Below are positions 1 through 7,980 of a stretch of DNA of 64,000 nucleotides, piece after piece. The DNA is from Streptomyces sp. NBC_00572 (GTDB lineage: Bacteria; Actinomycetota; Actinomycetes; Streptomycetales; Streptomycetaceae): the NCBI RefSeq assembly GCF_026341815.1, contig NZ_JAPENX010000001.1, forward strand, positions 5,766,001 through 5,830,000. The letters run 5' to 3'. How positions within the stretch are numbered: position 1 is the stretch's first letter; every line of letters starts with the position of its first letter. Both the position numbers and the translations under genes were made by a program. Below the pieces are notes generated by a model that was given only the letters and a program-made list of their open reading frames with translations, made no database searches and was not told where the DNA came from.

Positions 1-876
1 GCGGTCATGCTGACGGCGGCTTGCGGGGCCTCCCCGGACACGGCTGTGACCGGCGCCGGCTCCCCCGAGCGCCCGGCCGCCTCGGACACCGGGGGGCAGC
101 CCTCGAAGGCGGGGCGCCTGAGCGTCTGGCAGAGCAAGGAGCTGGGCCCGGTCGTCACGGACGGCGCGGGGTTCACCCTCTACCGCTTCGACCAGGACAC
201 GGCGAATCCGCCCACCTCGAACTGTGCAGAGGGCTGCGCCGCGACCTGGCCTCCGGTGCTCGTCGACGACGTCACGGCGGGCCGCGGCCTGGACGCGGCG
301 CTGCTCGGTTCGGTGAAGCGCGCCGACGGCTCTCTGCAAGTCACGCTCGCCGGCTGGCCGCTCTACCGCTACGCGCAGGACACCGCGCCCCGGCAGACCC
401 GTGGGCAGGGCGTCGGCGGCACCTGGTTCGCGGCCGCGCCCGACGGCACGAAGGCCAAGGCAGGGGCGGGGGGCGGGACCGAGGAGACGACGCCGCCGAG
501 CGGGCCCCCGGCGCCGAAGAACCTCCCGGCCCTGTCCACGGTGAAGGACGAGAAGCTCGGCACGATCGTCCGCGACGGCAAGGGACGTACGCTCTACCGC
601 TTCACCAAGGACACCGCCTGGCCGATGAAGTCCAACTGCCAGGGCGACTGCCTCAAGCTCTGGAAGCCGGCCAAGCTCGTCGACAAGAAGGACCTCAAGG
701 GCATCGACCCGAAGCTCGTCATCCCGTACAAGCGCCCGGACGGCACCCAGCAGCTCACTCTCGACTGCTGGCCGCTGTACTGGTACACGGGCGACAAGGA
801 GCCGGGCGACACCAGCGGCCACGGGGTGAACGGCACGTGGTTCACGGTCCGCCCCGACGGCAAGCTGGCCAAGTAG
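1..876 (+). CDS. Secreted-repeat lipoprotein, 5' end outside window
   Basis: The reading frame is open to the first base and begins AVMLTAAC, which reads as the end of a lipoprotein signal peptide (Cys as lipidation site). The true start is therefore probably upstream of the window, although an ATG exists at 7. The mature part holds two copies of the 'secreted repeat of unknown function' (Lipoprotein_15 type). Each starts with a G-x-TLYRF-x-x-DT strand, has a Cys pair around SNC...GC or GDC, and ends with a WPLY-x-Y and GTWF segment. The copies are joined by a Gly/Pro-rich linker near residues 150-175. Such proteins sit on the outer face of the membrane; a redox or electron-transfer role has been proposed for the family but is not shown here. 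A hairpin follows 28 nt after the stop. Confidence 0.8.
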   Translation, partial: AVMLTAACGASPDTAVTGAGSPERPAASDTGGQPSKAGRLSVWQSKELGPVVTDGAGFTLYRFDQDTANPPTSNCAEGCAATWPPVLVDDVTAGRGLDAALLGSVKRADGSLQVTLAGWPLYRYAQDTAPRQTRGQGVGGTWFAAAPDGTKAKAGAGGGTEETTPPSGPPAPKNLPALSTVKDEKLGTIVRDGKGRTLYRFTKDTAWPMKSNCQGDCLKLWKPAKLVDKKDLKGIDPKLVIPYKRPDGTQQLTLDCWPLYWYTGDKEPGDTSGHGVNGTWFTVRPDGKLAK

Positions 877-903
877 CCGCGCCGGCTCCCGGAAGACCGG
901 TCA

Positions 904-936
904 GGGGGCGTTTCGGAGAACATCCGAAACGTCCCC
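904..936. terminator. Hairpin terminator after the lipoprotein gene
   Basis: GGGGGCGTTTCGGA pairs with TCCGAAACGTCCCC across a 5-nt loop, with one mismatch. It lies 28 nt behind the stop of the upstream gene. Hairpins with the same GTTTC...GAAAC core occur at 12752, 39777 and 59739. Confidence 0.65.
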
Positions 937-1178
937 TCCTGAGGTTTTCGTCATTTCTGTGGGCGCGATGGATGGGCTCGTGGGTGGGACTCTGTTGTCG
1001 TCAATGTACCGACTCGGGAGTCGGCTCCTGCAACGCGGCAGCAGGCGTCCGATCCGTCGCAGCGGGGGGGCGAATGCTGCGATTCGCCAGGGACTCGGCT
1101 TCGACGGGGCCTCGGGCATGAGGACGTTGCGGACGTGGGCTTCGGGCCAACGGTGCTCTGAAGGCACGAGCGACGCTC
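937..1178. other. Gene-free stretch
   Basis: I see no convincing gene. Reading frames here are arginine- and serine-rich on both strands without family features. It is probably debris between the chromosomal gene on the left and the transposase remnants on the right. Confidence 0.4.
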
Positions 1179-1424
1179 CCCGGCGAAGGCGAGGTTGTAG
1201 AGGCGAGCGATGTTCAGCATGGCCTGGTGAACGCCCTCGTCTTCGAAGCGGCAGCCGTGGAGGATCTTCCACGTCTTCCTGCGTGTGAAGGTGTGCTCGC
1301 CGCGGGCGCGGACCGTGCGGTGGGAAGCGTTGTGCTCCTCCTTCCAGGCCGATAGTTCGGCCTGGCCGCGTTCCGGGTCGGGAATGACCGGGCCGGCACC
1401 GCGGTGGCCGCCGTCATCGGGCAC
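1179..1424 (-). pseudogene. C-terminal remnant of an IS5-type transposase
   Basis: About 82 codons on the minus strand read like the C-terminus of an actinobacterial IS5-type DDE transposase. A GQAELS-x-WKEEHNASHR stretch is followed by VRARGEHTF and KTWKILHGCR, then an AMLNIARLYNLAFAG tail. In intact relatives this last third carries the catalytic Glu within the ARVEHTF motif; the matching Glu of RGEHTF is retained. No N-terminal or central catalytic portion is found upstream, and the frame runs into unrelated sequence near 1424. The copy is dead. Confidence 0.7.
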
Positions 1425-1570
1425 AGTTGTCCTGCCGACCGCGGCCTTCGTGCCGGTCGCTTCCCGCGCCGTGCACCAAAACCGACAGCGACGTCAGTCG
1501 CAGGGGACTGCTGCATGGACAGGTGACACCTGACCTGGCTTGCTGAGAGGCGGCCTGGAAGGAGGTCGCA

Positions 1571-1864
1571 GTGCCCAAGCCGTATCCGAAGGAGTTCCGC
1601 GAGGACGTCGTGCGGGTCGCACGCAACCGTGAGCCCGGCGTCACGCTGGAACAGATCGCCGCCGACTTCGGCGTACACCCGATCACATTGTCGAAGTGGC
1701 TGCGCCGCGCCGACACCGACGAGGGTGCCAGGCCCGCACCGGTGTCGGGTGAGTCGGCCGAGCTGCGTGAGGCCCGCAGGCGCATCCGGCTGCTGGAGCA
1801 GGAGAACGAGGTCCTGCGGAGGGCTGTGGCGTATCTGTCGCAGGCGAACCTGGCGGCAAAATGA
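1571..1864 (+). CDS. IS3-family transposase OrfA (HTH)
   Basis: This is a 97-residue protein of IS3 OrfA size. Residues 1-55 form the helix-turn-helix (YPKEFREDVVRVAR, then TLEQIAADFGVHPITLSKWL). Residues 63-97 form a leucine-zipper-like coiled coil (LREARRRIRLLEQENEVLRR). In this family OrfA binds the terminal repeats, and the OrfAB fusion made by programmed -1 frameshifting is the transposase. GGAAGGAGG stands just before the ATG. The OrfB start overlaps its end (AAAATGATG at 1858-1866), which also provides an A-rich slippery stretch. OrfA itself looks intact, but its partner is broken. Confidence 0.85.
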   Translation: MPKPYPKEFREDVVRVARNREPGVTLEQIAADFGVHPITLSKWLRRADTDEGARPAPVSGESAELREARRRIRLLEQENEVLRRAVAYLSQANLAAK

Positions 1865-2711
1865 TGTACCCGCTCGTCCGCGAGCTGGCCGCCACCGATG
1901 CCCTTCACCGGGTGCCGGTGGCGGTGACGTGCCGGGTGCTCAAGCTGGCCCGCCAGCCCTACTACCGGTGGCTGGACCGGCCGGTCACCGATACCGCCCT
2001 CGCCGAGGCATACCGGGCCGACGCCCTGTTCTCCTCGACGAGGCCCGCGCGGCCGGTGAGTCGATGGCCGAGCGGACCGCCTGGCGGATCTGCCGCGACA
2101 ACCGCTGGTGGAGTGCCTTCGGCAAGCGGCGGGGCCGCGGCAAGAACACCAAGGCCGGCCCTCCGGTCCACGACGACCGGGTAAGGCGCGACTTCACCTC
2201 GGATGGGCCGAACCGGTTGTGGCTCACGGACATCACCGAGCACGCCACCGGCGAGGGCAAGCTGTATCTGTGCGCGGTCAAAGACGTGTACTCCGGACGC
2301 ATCGTGGGCTATTCCATCGACGCCCGGATGCAGTCCAGCCTCGCGGTGAGAGCCCTGGAATCCGCCGTCGCCCGCCGCGGCCGGATCACCGGATGCATTG
2401 TTCATTCCGACCGCGGGTCGCAATTCCGCTCACGGAAGTTCGTCGCTGTTCTCGCACGTCACCGCATGGTCGGCTCGATGGGCAGGGTCGGTGCCGCAGG
2501 CGACAACGCGGCCATGGAGAGCTTCTTCGCGCTACTGCAGAAGAACGTCCTCGACCGCCGCACCTGGGCCACCCGCCAGGAACTGCGGATCGCGATCGTC
2601 ACCTGGATCGAGCGCACCTACCATCGCCGCCGGCGCCAGAGACGCCTGAGCCGATTGACCCCCATTGAGTACGAGACCATCATGACCCCACCAGCAGCTC
2701 TGGCTGCATAA
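1861..2711 (+). pseudogene. IS3-family transposase OrfB with internal deletion/frameshift
   Basis: The N-terminal part is read in one frame from 1861 (MMYPLVRELAATDALHRVPV...YYRW...YRADALF). Near 2030-2040 the frame is lost, and the remainder continues in another frame from LLDEARAAGESMAERTAW. Relatives have roughly 15 more residues at this point (a segment between DALF and the DEARA motif), so a short deletion caused the shift. The rve/DDE core is complete downstream: D in LTDITEH, D in HSDRGSQF, and E in NAAMESFF. As it stands no functional integrase is made unless the shift is bypassed. Confidence 0.8.
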
Positions 2712-2807
2712 ACCCCGCTGTCACCCGAACACGCAGCAGTCCCATGTGCCGCATCATCTGCGGTTCATATTCTGGTAGTTGAGTGTGCTGCTGTGACACG
2801 ACTGGCT

Positions 2808-3593
2808 TCAGTGTCTGTTTCGCTGCGAACCGATGCGGGGACGCAGCTTGTACGGGACCTTGGCCACGCCCTCGCGTTCGCTCCACAGCCGCACCCCGGA
2901 CCGCGTCAGTGTCCAGCCGCTGTCCTCGTAGGGCATGAGTTCTCCGACACTGAGCTGCCCGAGGAGATGGATCAGCTCCTTGGCCATCCGCAGGTCATGC
3001 TCGCGTTCTCGTTCGTCCGCGTTCGCGTACCCGTCGGCGCGAGCGGTGAACTCCTCGTAAGTCAGATCAGCGAGGCGGCGTTGATGTTCGAGCAGCGCCT
3101 CACGGCCCACGTACGCGTCGGTGTACTCCTTGCCGAAGCGGCGTCCGTACTCACGTACTCGGTGACGTTCCTCCTCGAGTGCTTCAGGACTGATGCGTCG
3201 CTGACGGGCGGTGGCGACCTCATCGGCGCGAGACAAGAGCCAGCTGAGAGGGGAGGGGCAGAGGAAGATGCCGAGCCTGTCGTACCCCTGCCATTGGCAG
3301 TGGGTGTATCCGACGGCCTGCGCGACCCAGCCGTAGCGTTCCCCTGTGCCTGTGTCCGGAGTCGGATTCTTGAACTCGATGCCGAAGGCCGGCTCAGCAT
3401 CGTGCCAACCGTCCGCATCGCGCGGCTTCAGCACGGCGTCTATTCGGGTTTCCTCGCCGGTCCAGTAGCGTCCCGGCACCTGCTCCTCAATGTGGAACCA
3501 CTGGTCCAACTTGCCCATAACGAAGGCACCGAGGGCCTTCTCGTCAGCGAACGTTCCAGGGCGTGGCAGCAATGCCTTCTGTCCGTAGCGCAC
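2808..3593 (-). CDS. Uncharacterised PD-(D/E)XK nuclease-like protein
   Basis: This 261-residue ORF belongs to no family I can name. Residues 50-95 contain the layout of a restriction-endonuclease-like core: RIDAVL (Asp), then about 20 residues later GIEFKNP (E-x-K), then an AQAVGYTHCQW helix with Gln. That matches the D...ExK...Q pattern of PD-(D/E)XK proteins. The C-terminal third is highly charged (REREHDLRMAKELIHLLGQL) and may be a helical DNA- or partner-binding region. Its neighbours are IS remnants, a DUF6221-like ORF and a tRNA-end scar, so it probably came with an integrative plasmid. The nuclease fold assignment is inference from motif spacing only. Confidence 0.5.
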   Translation of the reverse strand: MRYGQKALLPRPGTFADEKALGAFVMGKLDQWFHIEEQVPGRYWTGEETRIDAVLKPRDADGWHDAEPAFGIEFKNPTPDTGTGERYGWVAQAVGYTHCQWQGYDRLGIFLCPSPLSWLLSRADEVATARQRRISPEALEEERHRVREYGRRFGKEYTDAYVGREALLEHQRRLADLTYEEFTARADGYANADEREREHDLRMAKELIHLLGQLSVGELMPYEDSGWTLTRSGVRLWSEREGVAKVPYKLRPRIGSQRNRH

Positions 3594-3632
3594 TTACCCG
3601 ACTGTACGGTCCACCTGACTCGGGGCGCGAGA

Positions 3633-4172
3633 CTACAGCTGTTGGCGCAGAGTCCATGAGATGTCGTAATCCACATGATCGCGGTAGGTCATCGCCAGCG
3701 CCTGTACCGCCTGACGGAGGGCGTCGCGTGCGGGCCCCAGTGCGGCCTGTTCGTACAGATCCAGCACCATACGGCGGGCTTCGATGTTCGCCACGGCTGA
3801 CATTGGCCCCCAGGTGGCGATCTGATCGGCAACATCCCGCAGCGGACAGACGACAACCAGCTCGTCGTGGTCGTCAACGACCCTCTGGCTACGGGCCGGC
3901 CAATGCCGCCAATGGGTGATACCTGCGGCTCCGGCAGTGGCCTCCTCCTCGTCAAGGCGAGCAAGAAGGAAGGCGATCATCGGCTCGTGGTCACGTTCAT
4001 CGGGGTTGGCCGAGAATCTGCGGGGCCCAAGGGCAGGGTCGTCGTCGGGGCAATAGGTAAGCCAGCCGCTTTCGCCGCGGACCAGGATGCCGCCACCGGG
4101 CGGCACATAGGTCGCGCACAACTCGGCGGCGCACAGAGCGCCGTACCTATTGCTGGCTGCCATCCCCGTCAC
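3633..4172 (-). CDS. DUF6221-like hypothetical protein
   Basis: Residues 65-179 resemble the small DUF6221 proteins of actinobacterial integrative plasmids and prophages. There is an AFLLARLDEEEATA start, a tryptophan-containing middle, a VANIEARRMVLDLYEQA helix and an ending with a HVDYDISW-type motif. An internal ATG at 3980 would give a protein of the typical family size. The first 64 residues (CAAELCATYVPPGGG...) are either an extra domain or lie outside the real gene. No ribosome binding site clearly favours one start. Function is unknown. The gene is convergent with nothing and sits next to the scar, consistent with mobile-element origin. Confidence 0.5.
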   Translation of the reverse strand: MTGMAASNRYGALCAAELCATYVPPGGGILVRGESGWLTYCPDDDPALGPRRFSANPDERDHEPMIAFLLARLDEEEATAGAAGITHWRHWPARSQRVVDDHDELVVVCPLRDVADQIATWGPMSAVANIEARRMVLDLYEQAALGPARDALRQAVQALAMTYRDHVDYDISWTLRQQL

Positions 4173-4564
4173 CCTCCCGAGTAATCCGGTGCGCCGCCAC
4201 AGTAGCTGGTTCTACTGGCACCGCATCGTGAGAGGAAGGAGAGGGGGAACGGGTGCTCTGGGAGGCTGGCTTCGAGGGTCGGAGCAAGGCCGAGCTCGCG
4301 GCTTGGCGTAGACCGCTGCGTGACCGAGCGAGCGCACTCTTGGCTGTGACGTGGGAACGGCAGCGGAGGTCCTCAACACTACGGCCCGGTCCCGGGGCCA
4401 CCCTGATGACTCCGAGGCAGTCGGAGGAGTTGCGATCTCGAAGCGGCTCGATGTGCTCGCGTGAGGTGTTGGTCGGACAATGGGAAGGGGTCGCGTGGGG
4501 ACCAGTTGGGGACCACACGCTACACGCGGTGGTGCACGATGCATGCCTCCATGCATAACTTACT
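4173..4564. other. Gene-free stretch left of the scar
   Basis: No ORF here has family features. At 4498-4517 the motif GGGGACCA occurs twice in tandem (GGGGACCAGTTGGGGACCAC). It recurs on the other side of the scar at 4719-4740 (GGGGACCCATCGGGGACCAG). Repeats flanking an attachment core can be arm-type integrase sites, but this is only a suggestion. Confidence 0.3.
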
Positions 4565-4669
4565 CCCGGATTAAGTCCGCTATATCCAGAAAATACCCCT
4601 GACCCGCACATCTGGGGGTCAAGGGGTCGCAGGTTCAAATCCTGTCGTCCCGACTCGAAAGAGTCGTAG
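4565..4669 (+). repeat. Attachment-site scar with a tRNA 3' end, copy 1
   Basis: The segment contains a T-arm (GCAGG, loop TTCAAAT, CCTGT) followed by the acceptor strand CGTCCCGA and a small GACTCGAAAGAGTC hairpin. That is the 3' end of a tRNA gene. No D-arm or anticodon arm precedes it, so it is not an intact tRNA gene. The same 105 bp recur without gaps at 12642-12746 with ten differences. Integrative plasmids and phages use tRNA 3' ends as attB and leave such copies. I cannot name the tRNA. Confidence 0.7.
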
Positions 4670-4674
4670 GGTCA

Positions 4675-4706
4675 GAGGCTGTTTTGGAGCAATCCGAAGC
4701 AGCCTC
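4675..4706. terminator. Hairpin behind the tRNA-end scar, copy 1
   Basis: GAGGCTGTTTTGG pairs with CCGAAGCAGCCTC (two G-T pairs), followed by TTGATCGTTTTT. It would be the terminator of the former tRNA gene. An equivalent hairpin follows the second scar. Confidence 0.6.
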
Positions 4707-4757
4707 TTGATCGTTTTTGGGGACCCATCGGGGACCAGTGTGCCGTGACCGGGTCGA

Positions 4758-4786
4758 AGCGCACCTTGACCTGGTCAGGGTGCGCT
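4758..4786. promoter_or_regulatory. 29-bp near-perfect palindrome
   Basis: AGCGCACCTTGACC and GGTCAGGGTGCGCT flank a central T; only one pair of positions is not complementary. It lies in the 200-nt gap behind the 3' end of the saccharopine dehydrogenase gene. It could be that gene's terminator or an operator or attachment-arm site; there is no U-tract. Confidence 0.45.
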
Positions 4787-4908
4787 GCCCGCGCGGATGA
4801 CGTCGTATCAGGTGGGTGCCGTGGGCGCACTCCTTCAGGCCCTCGCGGTCGACGGGGGCGCGTGAGGCGTCGGTCGCGGCGGGGAGCCCCGCACTGTCAC
4901 GGTCTGCG

Positions 4909-5976
4909 TCACCCCAGCCCTGTGCGGGCGAGCGACACCCGGAACGCGTCGATGCTGCGTGCCCAGACCGGGGCCACAGGGCCGTCGGTGCCCAAGGTCA
5001 GGAGGTGGGGCCACAGGTCGGCGGAGTACGCCCGGCTCGACTCCATGGGCAGCAACGAGGGCAGGTTGTCCAGCGCGAGCACGGCGAAGGCCGGATCGCC
5101 GTCGTGGACCCTGCGTACGGGCTCCTGCCAGGTCGTCAGACGGTCGTAGACGGGCACCGCGTTGCAGGGAGATCCCAGGTCGCAGGTGACGTCGCACAGC
5201 ACGCCGAGCCGTCTCGCCGGGTCGTCGAGATCGTCCTTCGTCAGCAAGGGGTGCACCGGTGCCGAGGTGCCGATGGCGTTGACCAGGATGTCGTGGGCCA
5301 GAAGCAGGCGGCGGTCCAGGTGTGCGGTCTCTGGAGTCCCCCACCGGGTGGTGCGGATCCCGGCGCGCTCCAGAGCCTCGCACGCTCCCGTGCCGCAGCG
5401 TCCCTTGGCGCCGACGACCACGGCCTCGACGGTACGGCGAGAGGACTGCCCGGAAGCCCGGAGCCCGTCGAGTGCGGCGTCCCACGCACTCTTGGCGCGG
5501 TGGGTCAGAGGGGTGTCGAGCCGCCCACGGGCGTAGAGGGCGGCGAGGGATGCCCCGGCATATCCGGCCCAGTAGCCGAACGCTGCGATCCTCCGGTCCG
5601 CGCTGTCGACGGCGTACTCCAGGTCGAGCAGTTCCCCGCCCCCGGCCGTGAACCGGCGGAGCAGCGCGGCGCCGCCGGGCTGCCCCCTGTATGCATGGCC
5701 GAAATAGATGTGCCGGTGCGACAGAGCGTACGGCTGCGGGGGAAGTTCCTTGAGGCCGAGGACGTAGGTCTCGGGTGGTGCGCTGGGCCAGGTGCCCGCC
5801 CCGGCCACGGCGCAGCCGGCGACGGCGTACGCGTCGATGGGGAAGATTCGTTGCGGTGATTCCTCCACGACCAGTCGGACTCCCCGACGCGTGAGCTCAC
5901 GTGCGTGTTCCGGCGCGAGCGGAGCCCGCCGCTCCGTGACTCGCGACTCGTGCCGTACCCACACCAACACACCCAC
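4909..5976 (-). CDS. Saccharopine dehydrogenase (LYS1-like)
   Basis: The 355-residue product matches NAD-dependent saccharopine dehydrogenases of the fungal LYS1 type, which interconvert saccharopine with lysine and 2-oxoglutarate. The N-terminal AlaDH/PNT-like domain has RHESRVTERRAPL and the signature LKELPP followed by HRHIYFGHAYRGQPG and GGGELLDLEYA. The C-terminal dinucleotide fold has VVVGAKGRCGTGA, and the CDVTCDLGSPCNAVPVYD and DNLPSLLP motifs are present. Length fits the family. The start is a GTG at 5976 with no strong ribosome binding site, so it is provisional. In actinobacteria this enzyme is usually linked to lysine catabolism. It stands alone here, next to an amidinotransferase remnant that could once have used lysine or arginine. 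Confidence 0.85.
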   Translation of the reverse strand: MGVLVWVRHESRVTERRAPLAPEHARELTRRGVRLVVEESPQRIFPIDAYAVAGCAVAGAGTWPSAPPETYVLGLKELPPQPYALSHRHIYFGHAYRGQPGGAALLRRFTAGGGELLDLEYAVDSADRRIAAFGYWAGYAGASLAALYARGRLDTPLTHRAKSAWDAALDGLRASGQSSRRTVEAVVVGAKGRCGTGACEALERAGIRTTRWGTPETAHLDRRLLLAHDILVNAIGTSAPVHPLLTKDDLDDPARRLGVLCDVTCDLGSPCNAVPVYDRLTTWQEPVRRVHDGDPAFAVLALDNLPSLLPMESSRAYSADLWPHLLTLGTDGPVAPVWARSIDAFRVSLARTGLG

Positions 5977-6204
5977 CGGCGATGCCGCCTTCCTGCACGT
6001 CGTTCACGGCGCCGAGCGGAGCTCGCGGGGCGGACCTCGACAGGCAGTCCACCAGCGGGGCGCCATGTTGACGGGAGATACCGCCCACCGTGGGCACGGC
6101 GCCCGTCGGCGGGCACAAGTGAGGGGCTCCGCCTCGAGTGGCGCGCGGTCGACGGCCGGCCATGGGATTCCGTCCGGGAAGCCCGTGCCGGCACTCGGCC
6201 GTTC

Positions 6205-6366
6205 GGTCTCCTCGTCGTCGATGAAGGCCACGCCGTGGTGGAGGCCGGGGACGCGAAGCTCCAGGCGCGTCCGACTTCCCTGGGCGTGATCCCTTTGCCC
6301 CCGCCATTCCGCCATGTGCAGGCCCTCGGCGGCTCGTTCCACTGCGCCACGCTGGACATCCGCGGA
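6205..6366 (+). pseudogene. Amidinotransferase C-terminal remnant
   Basis: A short plus-strand stretch reads VDEGHAVVEAG, then LGVIPLP and FRHVQALGGSFHCATLDIR. The LGG-x-FHC-x-T-x-D-R motif is the active-site cysteine region of arginine:glycine-type amidinotransferases (GATM/StrB1 family). These move an amidino group from arginine to an amine. The catalytic Cys is present, but the N-terminal 300 or so residues are absent and the frame continues into unrelated sequence on both sides, so it is a relic. It is the only trace of guanidino-compound synthesis in a window dominated by guanidino-type hydrolases. Confidence 0.5.
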
Positions 6367-6897
6367 AGACCGCGCCCATCCGCCTCGGCGGCACGGGATA
6401 TGACCGAGTTGGTCACCGGGCAGCGGACAGTCGTCCCGGCGCAAGGTCGGGAGTGATGAGGGCGCCCTGGAGCGTGACCCCAAGGCCGAACCTGGGTCCA
6501 AAGCGTTTGGACGCCGCCTGCCTGTGGGCTGAATCGGTTCGCTTCCGCACCGTCGGTCAGGTGTGCCGGGGGCCTCGACCTGGAGGGGCGAGTCCGGGCT
6601 GGTCGAGAGAGCGAGGGGCGGCCTCGGTCCAGGGGTTGACCGAGGCCGCCACGGGCGCTCCGAGGGATCCGTAGGCCTTGACCGTCACCCGTCGCGCCAA
6701 TGAGGAGGGGGTAGCGCGCTGGGTGGCTGTTCGACGAGGACGTGGGGCGTCCTCCCTTGGCATCTGGCGGATCCGGAACGCCGCAGTCAGTAAATATATA
6801 TACTGTCGAGTACGCAAGGGTATGAAAAATTACATGCAGATCAGGACGCTGCGCGTACCTCTGCGGGAGCGGCGCCCATGAAGCCCGCGACCTGCTA
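6367..6897. other. Gene-free stretch with an AT-rich island
   Basis: No gene is apparent. At 6784-6840 the composition changes sharply to AT (CAGTAAATATATATACTG is a near palindrome, followed by ATGAAAAATTACATG), which is unusual for this chromosome. It could be an operator or promoter, or foreign DNA. The region lies behind the 3' end of the RpiR-type gene. Confidence 0.35.
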
Positions 6898-7818
6898 CTA
6901 GAGGAAGAATCCGTGCTGGTCAGCGGCCTGCTCATACTGTTCGAGCCGTGCCTGGGTCCGCTCGGGGTCGGCATCGGCCATGGCCTGCAGCAGGGCGGCG
7001 GAGAGCATGCCGGGGGCCGCGTACGAGTCGAAGACCAGCCGTGACCCGGTCCCTGCCGTCAGCACCACGTCGGCCTCGTCGACAAGCGGGCCGACAGTGG
7101 GGTCGGTGATCAGCGCCACGCGCAGGCCGGTGCTGCGGGCGGCCCGCAGGGCGGCCAGGGTCTCCTTGGCGTGCCGGGGCATGGCGAAGGCCAGCACCCA
7201 GCTGCCGCCGGCCGCCCGGGACTGGAGTAGTGCGTCGTAGGCCACGCTGCCGCCGCGGGTCACCACGCGGACGTCCGGGTGGATGCGGCGGGCGGCGTAG
7301 GCGAAGTACTCCGCGAGGGAGACCGAGATGCGGAGGCCGAGGACGGTCAGGGGCACTGAGCGGGCCAGTTCGCGGCCGATCTCCAGTACCTGGCTGGTGT
7401 CGGCGAGGAGGCGACGGACGTTCTCCAGGTTCTCGATCTCGGCGTCGACGGCGGCCTGGAGCTCGTTGTGCCGCAGTTGCTCACGGCTGTCGGGAGTGCC
7501 GGCCACCGCGCTCAGGGCGATGGGCTGGAGAGCCTCTCGCAGGGCGGGATAACCGCTGAACCCGAGGGATACCGCGAAGCGCGTCACCGAGGGCTGGCTG
7601 ACACCGACACGTTCGGCGAGCTCGGTGATGGAGAGGAACGCGGCTTCGGTGAGGTGGTCGAGCAGGTACTGGGCGATCCGTCGCTGGCCCGGGGAGAGCC
7701 GGTGCCCGTCGAAGAGCGCGAGCAACCGGTCGGCCGGCGCCAGCTCCTCCCGCCCCGGCGTGACGCCACCCGGCGTGATCGCGGCCGCCCGAGCGCGTGC
7801 CTGCTGATCCGATGACAC
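6898..7818 (-). CDS. MurR/RpiR-family transcriptional regulator
   Basis: Residues 30-100 form the RpiR helix-turn-helix (LSPGQRRIAQYLLDH, then SITELAERVGVSQPSVTRFAVSLGFSGYPALRE, split here by one motif). Residues 150-285 form a SIS sugar-phosphate-binding domain (LTVLGLRIS, then VVTRGGSVAYDAL, FAMPRHAKETLAALRAA, VALITD). The family senses phosphosugars and controls sugar or amino-sugar catabolism. GTG at 7818 is chosen because GGAGG lies eight nt upstream; an earlier in-frame start at 7869 lacks this. No sugar operon is adjacent, so the target is unknown. Confidence 0.85.
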   Translation of the reverse strand: MSSDQQARARAAAITPGGVTPGREELAPADRLLALFDGHRLSPGQRRIAQYLLDHLTEAAFLSITELAERVGVSQPSVTRFAVSLGFSGYPALREALQPIALSAVAGTPDSREQLRHNELQAAVDAEIENLENVRRLLADTSQVLEIGRELARSVPLTVLGLRISVSLAEYFAYAARRIHPDVRVVTRGGSVAYDALLQSRAAGGSWVLAFAMPRHAKETLAALRAARSTGLRVALITDPTVGPLVDEADVVLTAGTGSRLVFDSYAAPGMLSAALLQAMADADPERTQARLEQYEQAADQHGFFL

Positions 7819-7980
7819 CGGCGGACCTCCATCTCGCGTCACTCGTGTCCAACATAGCCCACGTCCCACAAGCGGATGATCATCGCGCCGATGCGGGGCC
7901 GGGCCTTCTCGCGGCTGCGGCCGCCCCGACAGCGTCAGCCGGGCGAGACCGTGACCGGTGGCCTCCGCCGTGACTGTCGG

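Larger units (their letters stand above)
1561..2711 (+). mobile_element. IS3-family element, inactive
   Basis: The element comprises OrfA (1571-1864) and a damaged OrfB (1861-2711) in the usual IS3 arrangement with a 4-nt overlap at the junction. I could not identify terminal inverted repeats with confidence, so the limits given are those of the coding parts. It lies beside the IS5-type remnant and two plasmid- or ICE-like ORFs, which marks 1-4.7 kb as an insertion hot spot. Confidence 0.7.

Noticed and set aside
1214..1678. Minus-strand 154-codon frame over the IS5 remnant and IS3 start
   Set aside because: It joins unrelated elements and is out of frame with the recognisable transposase remnant.
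4147..4638. Minus-strand frame across the attachment scar, possibly an integrase end
   Set aside because: No integrase motif (R...H-x-x-R...Y) can be found in any frame. Only the GGGGACCA repeats hint at an integrase nearby in the past.
4565..4669. A functional tRNA gene
   Set aside because: Only the T-arm and acceptor strand are present. No D-arm, anticodon arm or 5' acceptor strand can be found upstream.
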